Part shown: positions 26,197 through 35,295 of the stretch, in pieces
How positions within the stretch are numbered: the first letter of the stretch is position 1
Layout of the letters: each line of letters starts with the position of its first letter
Source of the DNA: Candidatus Bathycorpusculum termitum
GTDB taxonomy: Archaea; Thermoproteota; Bathyarchaeia; Bathyarchaeales; Bathycorpusculaceae
Assembly: GCA_031254875.1 (NCBI GenBank)
Contig: JAIRTW010000050.1
Span: 1 to 54,113 of the forward strand
Direction: 5' to 3'
Length of the DNA: 54,113 bases
Notes under the pieces: generated by a model
What the model was told of the DNA's origin: nothing
Seen by the model: only the letters and a program-made list of their open reading frames with translations
Database searches by the model: none
Translations under genes and position numbers: made by a program

Positions 26197-26290
26197 TATA
26201 GTGGACTAGTTTAAAACTTGGATTACAAAATCCATAAAATTCCATGTTAAACACATAGCTCTGTTCTAAAACTTAAGCTAGTCCACTATA
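26197..26290. repeat. 94-bp MITE-like element with perfect 13-bp terminal inverted repeats
   Basis: TATAGTGGACTAG at 26197-26209 is the exact reverse complement of CTAGTCCACTATA at 26278-26290. The outer TATA on both sides may be a target duplication, giving a 9-bp terminal repeat GTGGACTAG. No coding capacity is present inside. The arms continue with partial complementarity (TTTAAAACTT versus CTAAAACTTAAG). It sits 10 bp after a stop codon. Confidence 0.6.
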
Positions 26291-26562
26291 TCTGTCGAAG
26301 TTTTCTTATGTGTTGTTTTCTCCGGTAAATGTTTAGCGCAATCTTTTCCTTCGGTTTTCTGCTTAAAACAACCGGCCTCGTTGCCTGTTAATTTTAATGA
26401 CGCTTCTGATTTACGCCTTACAGGAGTCAATAATATTTTTCGTCATGTCGCGAAGGAGTTCCACCAAGAGATCCATTCGGTATCGCTATAGACACTAATT
26501 GGTGGGCGGTGTAGTTAAAGATTTTAAGGATACACCGCTAAATTAGCCCCGAGGAACAATCG

Positions 26563-27786
26563 TTGAAGTACATTGACTTTATCGACTTAATCTACAAGCC
26601 AAAAGCATCAGATTTAATCTGTACCTTCCATGTGGATCCTGAAGGTGTCAGTCTCGAGGAAGCCGCAGGAGGTGTTGCCGCAGAAAGTAGTATCGGCACA
26701 TGGACAGAACTCACCACCGAAAAGCCCTATGTGAAGAAACTAGCCGCTCACGTCTACAGCATCAAAGGTAGCACCATAAAAATCGCCTATCCTGCTGAGC
26801 TCTTCGAAAACGGTTACATGCCAAACATTCTGAGTAGCATCACAGGCAACGTATTTGGGCTCAAATCGCTCAAAAACCTTCGTCTGCTTGACATCGAATT
26901 CCCAAGAACCCTCCTTGGAAGTTTCGAGGGACCACAGTTTGGTGTAGACGGCGTTCGTAAACTCCTCAAAATCCAAAAACGCCCCCTTATCGGTACTATC
27001 ATCAAACCTAAACTGGGTTTAAACCCTGTTGATCACGCCAAGATCGCCTATGAAGCATGGCTGGGTGGTTGCGACATAGTTAAAGATGCCGAAAACCTCA
27101 GTAGCCAAAAATTCAATCCCTTCCCTGACCGTCTCACTAAAACATTAGAAGCCCGTGATAAAGTCCAATCCCAAACAGGTGAGCGTAAAGCTTACCTGAT
27201 CAATATCACTGCTGACACCAAAACCATGCTTAAGCGTGCCAAAACAGTTGAGGCCCAGGGCGGAGAATACGTTATGGTCGATATCTTGACCTGCGGATGG
27301 TCCTCACTACAGACGCTTCGTAGCCAAAAATTCAAACTCGCTATCCATGCCCACCGCGCCGGACACGTTGCCTTCACAAAAAACCCCCTAGACGGTATCT
27401 CCATAAAACCCATCTCAACCATTGCACGTATCATCGGTGTTGACCAGCTTCACGTTGGTACAGTCATCGGTAAAATGTCCGAAACCAAGCAGGAAGTGCT
27501 GGAATATATCAAAGCCTGCACAGGTAAACTCGGTGGACTCAAGTCGATACTACCGGTTGCCAGCGGTGGACTACACCCGCGGCTTGTACCAAAACTGATC
27601 GAAACGTTTGGCAACGATGTGGTGTTGCAGGCAAGCGGCGGTATTCATGGACACCCCGAAGGCACCATGGCAGGTGCAAAGGCAATGCGCCAGGCAATTG
27701 AGGCCACTTTAGAGTTGCGTTCACTAACGGACTACGCTAAAAATCATCGGGAATTGATCCTTGCCCTAAAACAATGGAAGGCATAA
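26563..27786 (+). CDS. rbcL: RuBisCO large chain, type III-like, with altered metal site (KDAE)
   Basis: In archaea type III enzymes fix CO2 on ribulose-1,5-bisphosphate derived from nucleosides. Sequence features retained are E41 (AAESSIGTWT), N96 (TGNVFGL), K148/K150 (IIKPKLGL), the carbamylated lysine K174, H264/R265 (HAHRAGH), loop-6 lysine K304 (GTVIGKM), SGGLHP and SGGIHGHPEG. However, the metal motif KDDE reads K174-D175-A176-E177, so the Mg-ligand aspartate (D203 in spinach numbering) is alanine, codon GCC at 27088-27090. The segment after loop 6 is also about 20 residues shorter than in Methanocaldococcus. At 407 residues it is short. The start is TTG with GAGG 8 nt upstream. No AMP phosphorylase or R15P isomerase lies nearby. 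It could be a slow RuBisCO or a RuBisCO-like protein. Confidence 0.9.
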   Translation: MKYIDFIDLIYKPKASDLICTFHVDPEGVSLEEAAGGVAAESSIGTWTELTTEKPYVKKLAAHVYSIKGSTIKIAYPAELFENGYMPNILSSITGNVFGLKSLKNLRLLDIEFPRTLLGSFEGPQFGVDGVRKLLKIQKRPLIGTIIKPKLGLNPVDHAKIAYEAWLGGCDIVKDAENLSSQKFNPFPDRLTKTLEARDKVQSQTGERKAYLINITADTKTMLKRAKTVEAQGGEYVMVDILTCGWSSLQTLRSQKFKLAIHAHRAGHVAFTKNPLDGISIKPISTIARIIGVDQLHVGTVIGKMSETKQEVLEYIKACTGKLGGLKSILPVASGGLHPRLVPKLIETFGNDVVLQASGGIHGHPEGTMAGAKAMRQAIEATLELRSLTDYAKNHRELILALKQWKA

Positions 27787-27931
27787 AACCTGCAATCTAA
27801 ATATCCTCCATTTTGAGTGGGTTCTCCATTTATTTAACACCAAAACAGCCTCAATCGACAAACCAACTACTCTAAATCGTTGTGCAGTTATTCGTTGGAT
27901 GGTGTTGAAAAAAAGAGCGGGCCGGTATCAT

Positions 27932-27943
27932 CTTTTATAAATA
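27932..27943 (+). promoter_or_regulatory. TATA box upstream of the proteasome-exosome operon
   Basis: CTTTTATAAATA lies about 150 bp before psmA. A second candidate, CCTTTTATAGG, lies at about 28007-28016, nearer the gene. Either could drive the operon. Confidence 0.4.
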
Positions 27944-28085
27944 GCCCTCTGCTTTTTAGGGATTAAAATTGTCTTTTTAGGGTTCCCGTGGTAGTTTGGG
28001 GGTTTTCCTTTTATAGGAAGGTTTTTAGTATAGTTATTATATGAGACTGTGAAAAGTCAATAGAGTAAAGTGAGGTTAATACGTT

Positions 28086-28814
28086 ATGTCTGTATTTGCA
28101 GCACCAGGAGCATATGACCGTGCAATAACAGTTTTCTCGCCTGATGGCAGGCTTTTCCAAGTCGAATACGCAATGGAACTCGTCAACCGGGGTGCCACAA
28201 TCTTGGGCATCCAAACCTCAGATGGAGTAGTTCTGGGGTCAGAGGAAAACATAGAAATCCTCGAAGAGGCAGGGTATTCATGGAAAATTTTCCGCGTAGA
28301 CGACCATATCGGAGCAGCCATCGTCGGTTTAAGCTCTGACGCACGTGTTCTAATCGACCAAGCACGTATCTACGCGCAGAGCAACAAACTAACCTATGAC
28401 GAACCCATCGACATAGAAGTCGTAACCAAACGTATCTGTGATATCCAGCAGATGTACACCCAGCACGCAGGCGTGCGTCCTTTTGGTGTTTCGTTGATTT
28501 TCGGCGGAGTCGACAAGACCGGTTCACGTGTGTTCGCAACACATCCAAGTGGAACATACCGCGGAGTTAAAGCCACCGCCTTAGGCGCAGGAAGAGACAC
28601 AGTCATAAATATACTGAAAGAAGAATACAAAGAAGACCTAAACTTAGACAGCACCATAAAACTGGCGGTTAAATGCCTTATTAAAGCGCTTGAGGTACGG
28701 CAGTTGCCGCCCAGAATCAAAATTGCAGTCATCCCAGCAACAACAAAGAAAATGGAAATGCTAAACGATAACACAGTGGAAGACTACATCAAAGAGCTGG
28801 GTTCAAGTAAGTGA
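28086..28814 (+). CDS. psmA: 20S proteasome alpha subunit
   Basis: This forms the outer rings of the 20S core particle and the gate for regulatory ATPases. The N-terminal gating segment includes YDRAITVFSPDGRLFQVEYAMELVNRG, the alpha-type signature, followed by the fold core up to HPSGTYRGVKATALGAGRD. At 242 residues it is normal. It is the first gene of an archaeal superoperon (proteasome, SBDS, exosome, L37Ae, Pcc1). The SBDS gene starts 7 nt downstream. Confidence 0.96.
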   Translation: MSVFAAPGAYDRAITVFSPDGRLFQVEYAMELVNRGATILGIQTSDGVVLGSEENIEILEEAGYSWKIFRVDDHIGAAIVGLSSDARVLIDQARIYAQSNKLTYDEPIDIEVVTKRICDIQQMYTQHAGVRPFGVSLIFGGVDKTGSRVFATHPSGTYRGVKATALGAGRDTVINILKEEYKEDLNLDSTIKLAVKCLIKALEVRQLPPRIKIAVIPATTKKMEMLNDNTVEDYIKELGSSK

Positions 28815-28821
28815 CAATGAC

Positions 28822-29508
28822 ATGAGCGAAAAGTTCACCGTTGCACGCTTAACTAGAGAGAACGAACACTTTGAGATCCTAGTCAAACCCAACAAAGCAC
28901 TAGAATACCGCAACGGTAAAATCTCCGCAATAACGGAGGTTTTAGCCGCTGAAACAGTTTTCAGCGACGCGAACAAGGGTACTAAAGTCTCCGAAGATGC
29001 TATGAACAAAGCGTTCAAAACGGTGGATCCGCTCAAAATTGCAGATGAAATTCTAAAAAAAGGAACCCTCCAGCTTACAACCGACCAAAGAAGAAAGATG
29101 GTCGAGGATAAGCGTAGGCAAGTAATTGACTTCATTTCCCGACAGGCAGTTGACCCAAAAACCAATCTACCCCATCCGCCCCTGCGCATCGAAAATGCTA
29201 TGGAGCAAATCCGTTATCCTATTGACCCATACAAATCCATTGAAGAGCAGGCTAAAGACATCGTAAGGCTTCTTCGTCCGATTCTGCCGCTAAAAGTCGA
29301 GCAGATCAAAGTTGCCATTAAGATTCCCACACAATACGCCGCTAGAGCATACGGGACCGTCAAAACATTGGGCACTATAAAACATGAAGAATGGCGCGGC
29401 GACGGTTCATGGTATGGCGAGATAGAATTGCCTGCAGGTTCATACGCTTCGCTTCTAACCAAAGTAGGCGACGCGACCAAGGGAAGTGGAGAAGCAAAAA
29501 TAATCTAA
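28822..29508 (+). CDS. SBDS family ribosome maturation protein
   Basis: This is the archaeal Sdo1/SBDS protein, which in eukaryotes releases eIF6 from the 60S subunit. It has the FYSH domain (KFTVARLTRENEHFEILVKPNKALEYRNGK), the helical middle domain (TDQRRKMVEDKRRQVIDFISRQAVDP) and the ferredoxin-like C-terminal domain. At 228 residues it is typical, and its place between psmA and rrp4 is conserved in archaea. Confidence 0.95.
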   Translation: MSEKFTVARLTRENEHFEILVKPNKALEYRNGKISAITEVLAAETVFSDANKGTKVSEDAMNKAFKTVDPLKIADEILKKGTLQLTTDQRRKMVEDKRRQVIDFISRQAVDPKTNLPHPPLRIENAMEQIRYPIDPYKSIEEQAKDIVRLLRPILPLKVEQIKVAIKIPTQYAARAYGTVKTLGTIKHEEWRGDGSWYGEIELPAGSYASLLTKVGDATKGSGEAKII

Positions 29509-29536
29509 ATAATAAATATGAAGAAAAGGTGATTTT

Positions 29537-30250
29537 ATGCCAACATTCTTTGAAAAAAAACAACTCGTAACACCTGGAGAATTACTCGCTGAAGGCGACT
29601 ATTTACCTGGTGAAAATTCGTATGTAGAAAACGGTAAAATTTACGCCTCAAGGATTGGACTCGTGGACAGCGACAACAAAAAGGTCAACGTGGTTGCACT
29701 TAGAGCTTTTTATATGCCTAAAACGGGTGACATCATCATCGGCACAGTCGTCGAAGTAGGTTTCAACGGCTGGACCGTAAATATTCAAGCGCCCTACACA
29801 GCACTCTTGCGTGCCTCAGACGTATTGAGTAGACCCTTTAAACCTCAAAACGACGAATTATCCGCAGTTCTCAATGCAGGTGACTTAATCGTTGCCAAAA
29901 TCGCATCCTACGACCGTGCACATGACCCTCAGCTCACAGTTGCTGAACCTGGATTGGGGAAAATTACACGCGGCCAAATCCTCCAGGTGACTCCAACAAA
30001 GATTCCTCGTATCATCGGCCGTAAAGGTTCCATGATATCTATGATTAAGCAGGAAACCAACTGCCAAATCATCCTCGGTCTCAACGGCGTAATTCTAGTC
30101 ACCGGCAAAACCCCTGAAAATGAAGAGGTCGCCATAATGGCTATCCGTAAAATCGAAGAGGAATCTCACACCAGCGGTTTAACCGATCGCATCACACAGT
30201 TATTAAAAGAACAAAAACAACCAGTTAACTTGGAGGAAACACAACAATGA
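29537..30250 (+). CDS. rrp4: exosome cap protein Rrp4
   Basis: This RNA-binding cap subunit feeds substrate RNA to the exosome ring. It has an N-terminal domain ([19 protein letters not shown]), an S1 domain ([22 protein letters not shown]) and a KH domain with [16 protein letters not shown]. At 237 residues it is usual. It overlaps rrp41 by 4 nt. Confidence 0.95.
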   Translation: MPTFFEKKQLVTPGELLAEGDYLPGENSYVENGKIYASRIGLVDSDNKKVNVVALRAFYMPKTGDIIIGTVVEVGFNGWTVNIQAPYTALLRASDVLSRPFKPQNDELSAVLNAGDLIVAKIASYDRAHDPQLTVAEPGLGKITRGQILQVTPTKIPRIIGRKGSMISMIKQETNCQIILGLNGVILVTGKTPENEEVAIMAIRKIEEESHTSGLTDRITQLLKEQKQPVNLEETQQ

Positions 30251-30981
30251 ATGAAAAATCCGATAAATTAATCGACAAAAAAGGCATCCGTGGAGATGGA
30301 AGAAAAGCGGATGAGCTTCGCTCAGTTAAACTTCAAGTCGGCGTACTTCCAAACGCAGACGGTTCAGCATACATTGAACACGGCAAAAACAAAATTTTAG
30401 CCGCTGCATTCGGTCCAAGAGAAATGCATCCCAAACATCTAGCACAAGCAGATCGAATGGTTCTAAGATGCCGCTACCATATGGCGCCCTTTAGCGTACC
30501 GGAACGCAAATCTCCTGCACCTTCACGCCGTGAAGTCGAGTTATCTAAAGTCATAAAAGAATCTCTTGAACCCGCACTGTTTTTGGAACTCTATCCACGA
30601 ACAGGTGTGGATGTCTTTATTGAGGTTCTGCAGGCAGACGGCGGAACTCGATGTGCAAGTATCACTGCTGCTGCTCTAGCAATCGCTGATGCGGGCGTCC
30701 CCATGAAGGACCTTGTTGTTGCATGTGCCGCAGGTAAAATTGACGACACAGTTGTTCTTGACCTCTATGATGCAGAAGACAAATTGGGCTCCGCGGATGT
30801 TCCAGTTGCATACATGCCCAATCTAAACGCTGTTACATTGCTTCAGATGGACGGTATTTTGTCGCCTGATGAATTCGAGAAAGCAGTTAACATGGCCATG
30901 GAAGGATGCAAAAAAATCTACGAGATTCAGAAAGAAGCATTAAAAACAAAATACATGGTTGTTAAAGAGGTTGAGGAATAA
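30247..30981 (+). CDS. rrp41: exosome catalytic subunit Rrp41
   Basis: This phosphorolytic 3'-5' RNase subunit has the RNase PH fold. Motifs are [11 protein letters not shown], the ring-contact block [11 protein letters not shown], the phosphate/RNA region [27 protein letters not shown], and the catalytic acid region [20 protein letters not shown]. At 244 residues, it overlaps rrp42 by one base. Confidence 0.96.
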   Translation: MNEKSDKLIDKKGIRGDGRKADELRSVKLQVGVLPNADGSAYIEHGKNKILAAAFGPREMHPKHLAQADRMVLRCRYHMAPFSVPERKSPAPSRREVELSKVIKESLEPALFLELYPRTGVDVFIEVLQADGGTRCASITAAALAIADAGVPMKDLVVACAAGKIDDTVVLDLYDAEDKLGSADVPVAYMPNLNAVTLLQMDGILSPDEFEKAVNMAMEGCKKIYEIQKEALKTKYMVVKEVEE

Positions 30982-31772
30982 TGTCTTCACTTGTAACTAA
31001 AGTTAAACTAAAACAAATAGAACAACTGGTCGAAAAAGGCAGACGTCTTGACGACCGCGGATTAACCGAAACCAGAGAAATCAAGATTGAACAGGGTATA
31101 ATTGAAAAAGCCGAAGGTTCAGCCCGTGTTTTTCTGGGCAAAACCGAGGTTCTTGTCGGCGTTAAAGTCGAAACTGGCGAACCATTCCCAGACACCCCAA
31201 ACGATGGTGTCATGACCGTCAACGCAGAACTTGTGCCGCTTGCACATCCTGACTTTGAGCCCGGACCACCTGATGAAAACAGCATTGAACTCGCCCGTGT
31301 CGTTGACCGCGGTATAAGAGAATCTCGCGCTATCAATACGGAAAAACTCTGCATTGAACCAGGTAAGAAAGTCTTTGTCGTATTCGTTGATATCTATGTT
31401 CTAAACCATGACGGCAACCTCATTGATGCATCCGCGATCGCAGCTATGGCTGCACTGATGAACACCAAGATACCAAACTATGAAATTAAAGATGGTGAAC
31501 TCAAAATCAAACAGGGTTACACCCCATTGCCAATGAAAAGCCACCCCGTTACAGTCACCATAGGCAAAATCAATAACAAACTCATCGTTGACCCTGAACA
31601 GGAAGAAGAATCCGTTATGGACTCGCGCATAACCTTTGCCATTAACGAAGATGGTAACATCTGTGCCATCCAGAAAGGTGGCTCAAGCTTTTTTACACCG
31701 CAACAGATTTTAGAAGCATCAAAGATTGCTCTGGATAAAGCCACAGAACTGCGTAAAAAACTTAACTGGTGA
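30981..31772 (+). CDS. rrp42: exosome subunit Rrp42
   Basis: This RNase PH-fold partner alternates with Rrp41 in the hexameric ring and lacks activity by itself. It shows GRRLDDRGLTETREI, then LGKTEVLVGVKVETGEPF, ELARVVDRGIRESRAI and IYVLNHDGNLIDASAIAAMAAL. At 263 residues, it overlaps the L37Ae gene by 4 nt. Confidence 0.96.
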   Translation: MSSLVTKVKLKQIEQLVEKGRRLDDRGLTETREIKIEQGIIEKAEGSARVFLGKTEVLVGVKVETGEPFPDTPNDGVMTVNAELVPLAHPDFEPGPPDENSIELARVVDRGIRESRAINTEKLCIEPGKKVFVVFVDIYVLNHDGNLIDASAIAAMAALMNTKIPNYEIKDGELKIKQGYTPLPMKSHPVTVTIGKINNKLIVDPEQEEESVMDSRITFAINEDGNICAIQKGGSSFFTPQQILEASKIALDKATELRKKLNW

Positions 31773-32122
31773 AAAAGTTGCCTAAGACAAAGAAAGTAGG
31801 TCCAACCCGAGGTTTAGGTCCTCGTTACGGCTCCACCGTTCGAAAACGATACGTTAAAGTAATAAAAGATCTCAAGAAACCCCACAGATGCCCCCAATGT
31901 GGCTTTGTCCGCGTTAAACGCGTAAGCGTCGGCGTCTGGCGATGCCGCAAATGCGAGTTCACCTTCGCAGGAGGAGCATACATGCCTAACACGAAACTCG
32001 GAGCAATTGCAAGGCGTGCAGCAAAAGGCGTACACGTTGAAGCCGTCCACAAAGAGGTTGCCGTTGTCGAAACTGAATCAGTCGAGCCGGCAATCGAAGA
32101 AGAAACAGAAATCGCCGAGTAA
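31769..32122 (+). CDS. rpl37ae: ribosomal protein L37Ae (eL43)
   Basis: This zinc-ribbon protein of the large subunit has the site CPQCGFVRVKRVSVGVWRCRKC, preceded by GPTRGLGPRYGSTVRKRY and followed by FAGGAYMPNT. The core is about 90 residues, and a 25-residue acidic Val/Glu-rich tail is added. It starts at GTG within the rrp42 stop. In many archaea rpoP follows, but no rpoP frame fits between this gene and pcc1. Confidence 0.94.
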   Translation: MKKLPKTKKVGPTRGLGPRYGSTVRKRYVKVIKDLKKPHRCPQCGFVRVKRVSVGVWRCRKCEFTFAGGAYMPNTKLGAIARRAAKGVHVEAVHKEVAVVETESVEPAIEEETEIAE

Positions 32123-32185
32123 GCCTTCTTTCCCCTTTTCAATTTATTTTATTTATTACATTTATCTTTAATGATAGTGAATACT

Positions 32186-32461
32186 ATGTCAAAGGGTGCG
32201 GTTGCTTCTATCTGTTTAAACTTCAATTCAGAAAAGCAGCTTGACACTTTACTGGTTGCTTTGGCACCGGAAGCAGAGGTATCTCCAACATACCGCTCAA
32301 CAGTAAAACTCAAAAAAGAAGGGCGTTGTCTCACTTTGATGGTTGTAGCGGAAGATGCCATTGCACTTCGTGCCACTCTGAATGCCTATCTGCGCTGGGT
32401 TCATTCTATCCTAAAAATAATCGACGTCGTCGAAAAAGTCCAAGTTTGTTGTGCTCAATAG
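32186..32461 (+). CDS. pcc1: KEOPS complex subunit Pcc1-like
   Basis: This small dimerisation subunit of the KEOPS complex makes t6A37 in tRNA. About 91 residues from ATG 32186 show the Pcc1 pattern, with VSPTYRSTVKLKKEGRCLTLMVVAEDAIALRATLNAYLRWV. An in-frame ATG at 32171 would add five residues. It is the last gene of the proteasome-exosome operon. Confidence 0.85.
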   Translation: MSKGAVASICLNFNSEKQLDTLLVALAPEAEVSPTYRSTVKLKKEGRCLTLMVVAEDAIALRATLNAYLRWVHSILKIIDVVEKVQVCCAQ

Positions 32462-32782
32462 TTACGCCATTATTTGTAGATGGTGTTAGTCAATTTTAGT
32501 TTAAACTTTCTGTCGATATTTCTTGATTATAGCAATTAGTTTTTGTCAGTCCAAAACTACTGATGCTTTGCTTGTTTTCTGCTGTCGGTATGTGGCAATT
32601 TTTTCCGTTTGATGTTGATTTGGAGGGGATAATGATTGATTACGCCATCCAGCTTGGACTATAAAAAGTTACAGTGCTATAATTAACAGTATTGTAGTTT
32701 TTAGCTATATGAATGGTTATCTCAGACATCTGTCACTTGACTGCGTTTGTAGTCTCTAATCATTTGATTCTCCTCCTTCTCA

Positions 32783-32810
32783 CCGATTCATCAGGTGGTG
32801 AATGAGTCGG
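32783..32810 (+). other. hairpin upstream of the rps13 promoter
   Basis: CCGATTCAT pairs with ATGAGTCGG (one G-T pair) around a 10-nt loop. It is flanked by pyrimidine-rich TCCTCC stretches. It lies before the TATA box, so it is not an rps13 leader. Its role is unknown. Confidence 0.4.
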
Positions 32811-32830
32811 GTTCCTCCTCATGGGGAAGG

Positions 32831-32838
32831 TTTAAATA
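32831..32838 (+). promoter_or_regulatory. TATA box of the ribosomal/RNAP operon
   Basis: TTTAAATA is preceded by the purine-rich GGGGAAGG that suits a BRE. It predicts a start near 32860, about 30 nt before rps13. Confidence 0.6.
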
Positions 32839-32892
32839 AACACTGGCTCATTTCGTATATGCTTCAAGCTAAAAAACGGATGAAAATTCAGC

Positions 32893-33375
32893 ATGTCACA
32901 GGAATACCGTTATATTGTTCGTATCATGGGCACAGATGTGCAGGGTACCCTTAAGGTATCTTACGCAGTTGCACATGTCAAAGGCATCAGCTCCAGCCTC
33001 TCAAATGCAGTCATCAGAAAGGCAGGCGTAAACCCTGACCTTCGCGTCGGTTTAATAGCTGACGCTGATATCGGTAAAATCGAGGATGTTATCCGGGATC
33101 CAGTTAAATACAGTATCCCCGGCTGGATGTACAATCGCCGAAAAGACAGCGACACCGGGAAAGATATGCATGTTTTAGGAGCAGAATTGGCATTTAAAAT
33201 TAAAACTGACATTGATGGCGCCAAAGAAATCAGGTCTTGGCGTGGATACCGCCATGCTTACAGCCTGAAAGTCAGAGGTCAAAGAACCAAAACCACCGGT
33301 AGAGCAGGCAAAGCGTTAGGTGTTAAGAAGAAGACTCTGATGCAGAAGCCGGGCTCTTCTGACGGGGGCAAATAA
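32893..33375 (+). CDS. rps13: ribosomal protein uS13
   Basis: This small-subunit head protein contacts tRNA and the large subunit. Visible features are YIVRIMGTDVQGTLKVSYAV, the helix-two-turn-helix region and the basic C-terminus SWRGYRHAYSLKVRGQRT. The archaeal length is 160 residues. It opens the conserved order uS13-uS4-uS11-RpoD-eL18-uL13-uS9-RpoN. Confidence 0.96.
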   Translation: MSQEYRYIVRIMGTDVQGTLKVSYAVAHVKGISSSLSNAVIRKAGVNPDLRVGLIADADIGKIEDVIRDPVKYSIPGWMYNRRKDSDTGKDMHVLGAELAFKIKTDIDGAKEIRSWRGYRHAYSLKVRGQRTKTTGRAGKALGVKKKTLMQKPGSSDGGK

Positions 33376-33378
33376 GCA

Positions 33379-33969
33379 ATGGGAGATCCAAAGAAACAGC
33401 GTAAGAAATTTGATACGCCGCGTTTCCGCTGGCGTAAAGATGTCCTTCAAGAAGAACTTAAACTCTTGGGGCAGTATGGTTTACGTAATAAGCATGAACT
33501 CTGGAGGCATAAAACTACTCTATCAAAAGCCAGAGGTATTGCCCGCTCGCTGATCAGCGAATCCGCTGAAGCGCGCGCAAAGATGGAAAACGAGCTTCTC
33601 GCTCAGCTTAAAAAGAAGGGTATTCTACAGGAAACTGCAGTGCTTGACAATGTGCTCGACTTGACCATCGAAGACATCTTGGAACGCAGACTGCAAACCA
33701 TAGTTTTCCGCAAAGGGCTCGCACGTACTATCTTCCAAGCCCGTCAGCTTATTACCCATGGGCATGTAACTATTGATAACCGCCGAGTAACTATCCCCGG
33801 CTATATCGTACCTAAAGAGGAAGAAGCAAAAATCATCTACTCGCCTGAAAGTGCAGTAGCGCAGCAGGAACATCCCCTGCGTCTTGGTCTTACGGTTGTT
33901 GTTAAACAGCGTGAAATCCGGCAACCTATGAGAGGACGCAGAGGTGGACGTGGAGGCGGTAGATTTTGA
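33379..33969 (+). CDS. rps4: ribosomal protein uS4
   Basis: This 16S rRNA-binding assembly protein has the S4 RNA-binding domain in [21 protein letters not shown] and [20 protein letters not shown]. The C-terminal tail [11 protein letters not shown] is Arg/Gly-rich. It has 196 residues, and its stop overlaps the TTG start of uS11. Confidence 0.96.
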   Translation: MGDPKKQRKKFDTPRFRWRKDVLQEELKLLGQYGLRNKHELWRHKTTLSKARGIARSLISESAEARAKMENELLAQLKKKGILQETAVLDNVLDLTIEDILERRLQTIVFRKGLARTIFQARQLITHGHVTIDNRRVTIPGYIVPKEEEAKIIYSPESAVAQQEHPLRLGLTVVVKQREIRQPMRGRRGGRGGGRF

Positions 33970-34376
33970 GTAACATAGCAAACAATAAACGAAACGAAAA
34001 ATGGGCTATTGTTCACATCTTTAGCTCCTACAACAATACCTTAATCCACATAACTGACATATCTGGAGCAGAAACTATCGCACGTACTACGGGCGGTATG
34101 TTTGTCAAAGCTGATCGTATGGAATCCTCACCATATGCCGCTATGCGCGCTGCAACAGGTGCCGCAGAAATTGCACGAGACAAAGGCGTCACAGCTATCC
34201 ACATCAAGGTTCGTGCTCCCGGTGGGAGCGGCCCAAGGACCCCTGGGCCAGGTGCGCAAGCAGCCATCCGTGCCTTGGCAAGGTTTGGTTTCCGTATTGA
34301 ACGCATTGAAGAAGTTACGCCGATTCCCCACGATGGAACACGTCGACCCGGTGGCAGAAGGGGACGAAGAGTTTAA
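33966..34376 (+). CDS. rps11: ribosomal protein uS11
   Basis: This platform protein of the small subunit shows [49 protein letters not shown] and the conserved end [16 protein letters not shown]. It starts at TTG overlapping the uS4 stop (TTTTGA). It has 136 residues. Confidence 0.96.
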   Translation: MSNIANNKRNEKWAIVHIFSSYNNTLIHITDISGAETIARTTGGMFVKADRMESSPYAAMRAATGAAEIARDKGVTAIHIKVRAPGGSGPRTPGPGAQAAIRALARFGFRIERIEEVTPIPHDGTRRPGGRRGRRV

Positions 34377-34479
34377 ACTCTTTAATCTCCACTATTTAAA
34401 GGAAAAATACAAATAATGCATCAAAATATCCCTATTGACCGTATAAAAATTATCGTAACCTTATTGGAGTGTTGGGCAA

Positions 34480-35295
34480 GTGAAGATAGAAGTCTTGGAG
34501 AAAAACGATACTAACTTCCGTATAGTCGTTAAGGATGCGGACGTTCCCTTAATGAATGCTCTGCGCCGCTTAGCCCTCGCTGAGGTTCCTTGTATGGCAA
34601 TCGAAGAAGTCGTTATGATAGAAAACAGCTCTATTCTCCAAGATGAAATCATCGCGCACCGTCTCGGTTTAACACCGCTCCGAACTAATCTTGACACCTA
34701 CAACACTCCTGAAGAATGTGAATGCCAAAGTGAATTCGGATGCCAAAAATGTCGTGTTACTCTAACCCTGGATGCAGAGGCCAAAGACGCCGCGCGCACT
34801 GTTTACAGCGGTGAGATCGTCTCTGAAAACCCCGAGATTCTTCCAGTATCTGAAAAGGTTCCAATCGTAAAACTGGCTAAAAACCAAAAACTCAAACTTG
34901 AAGCATACGCGCGGCTCGGCAAAGGCAAAATCCATGCTAAATGGCAACCTGTGTCCATGTGCGCCTACAAGTACTACCCAAAAATCACCGTGCCAGAAGG
35001 AAAATGCCTGGGATGCCAAAAATGTGTCGATATCTGTCCCAGACGGGTTTTTGCAATCAAGGATGAAAAGGTGGAAGTCAAAGACCTCTTGAGTTGTACG
35101 ATGTGCCTGGACTGTATCGAATCCTGCCCACAGAAACCTGCTCTACTAAAAATTGAGTGGGAAAAAAACCAGTTCGTTCTGAACATTGAATCTACCGGTA
35201 CGCTTTCTCCTGAACGTGTCTTACAGGAAGCGACGAAACTTTTAGCTAAACAACTAAACGAGTTTGAAGAACAAATCAAGGCTGAACAACAATGA
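34480..35295 (+). CDS. rpoD: RNA polymerase subunit D with two 4Fe-4S motifs
   Basis: This homologue of Rpb3 and the bacterial alpha N-terminus assembles with L, N and P. The dimerisation part begins NALRRLALAEVPCMAIEEV. An inserted ferredoxin-like domain has two complete CxxCxxCxxxCP motifs (CLGCQKCVDICP and CTMCLDCIESCP), so both clusters could form. A further cysteine set (CECQSEFGCQKC) precedes it. It has 271 residues and a GTG start. It overlaps eL18 by 4 nt. Confidence 0.95.
   Translation: MKIEVLEKNDTNFRIVVKDADVPLMNALRRLALAEVPCMAIEEVVMIENSSILQDEIIAHRLGLTPLRTNLDTYNTPEECECQSEFGCQKCRVTLTLDAEAKDAARTVYSGEIVSENPEILPVSEKVPIVKLAKNQKLKLEAYARLGKGKIHAKWQPVSMCAYKYYPKITVPEGKCLGCQKCVDICPRRVFAIKDEKVEVKDLLSCTMCLDCIESCPQKPALLKIEWEKNQFVLNIESTGTLSPERVLQEATKLLAKQLNEFEEQIKAEQQ

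Larger units (their letters stand above)
32462..32892. other. intergenic region before the uS13 operon
   Basis: This 431-bp region has no recognised gene. It holds a 9-bp-stem hairpin (32783-32810) and a TATA box (32831-32838) close to rps13. Confidence 0.5.

Noticed and set aside
26300-26480. Possible minus-strand basic peptide of about 50 residues starting at TTG
   Set aside because: There is no ribosome-binding site, and it ends within the MITE-like repeat. Chance open frame is likely.
27580-27600. Partial match to the acdh/hox motif inside the RuBisCO gene
   Set aside because: Only 11 nt match, and they encode conserved Leu-Val-Pro-Lys residues, so coding constraint explains it.
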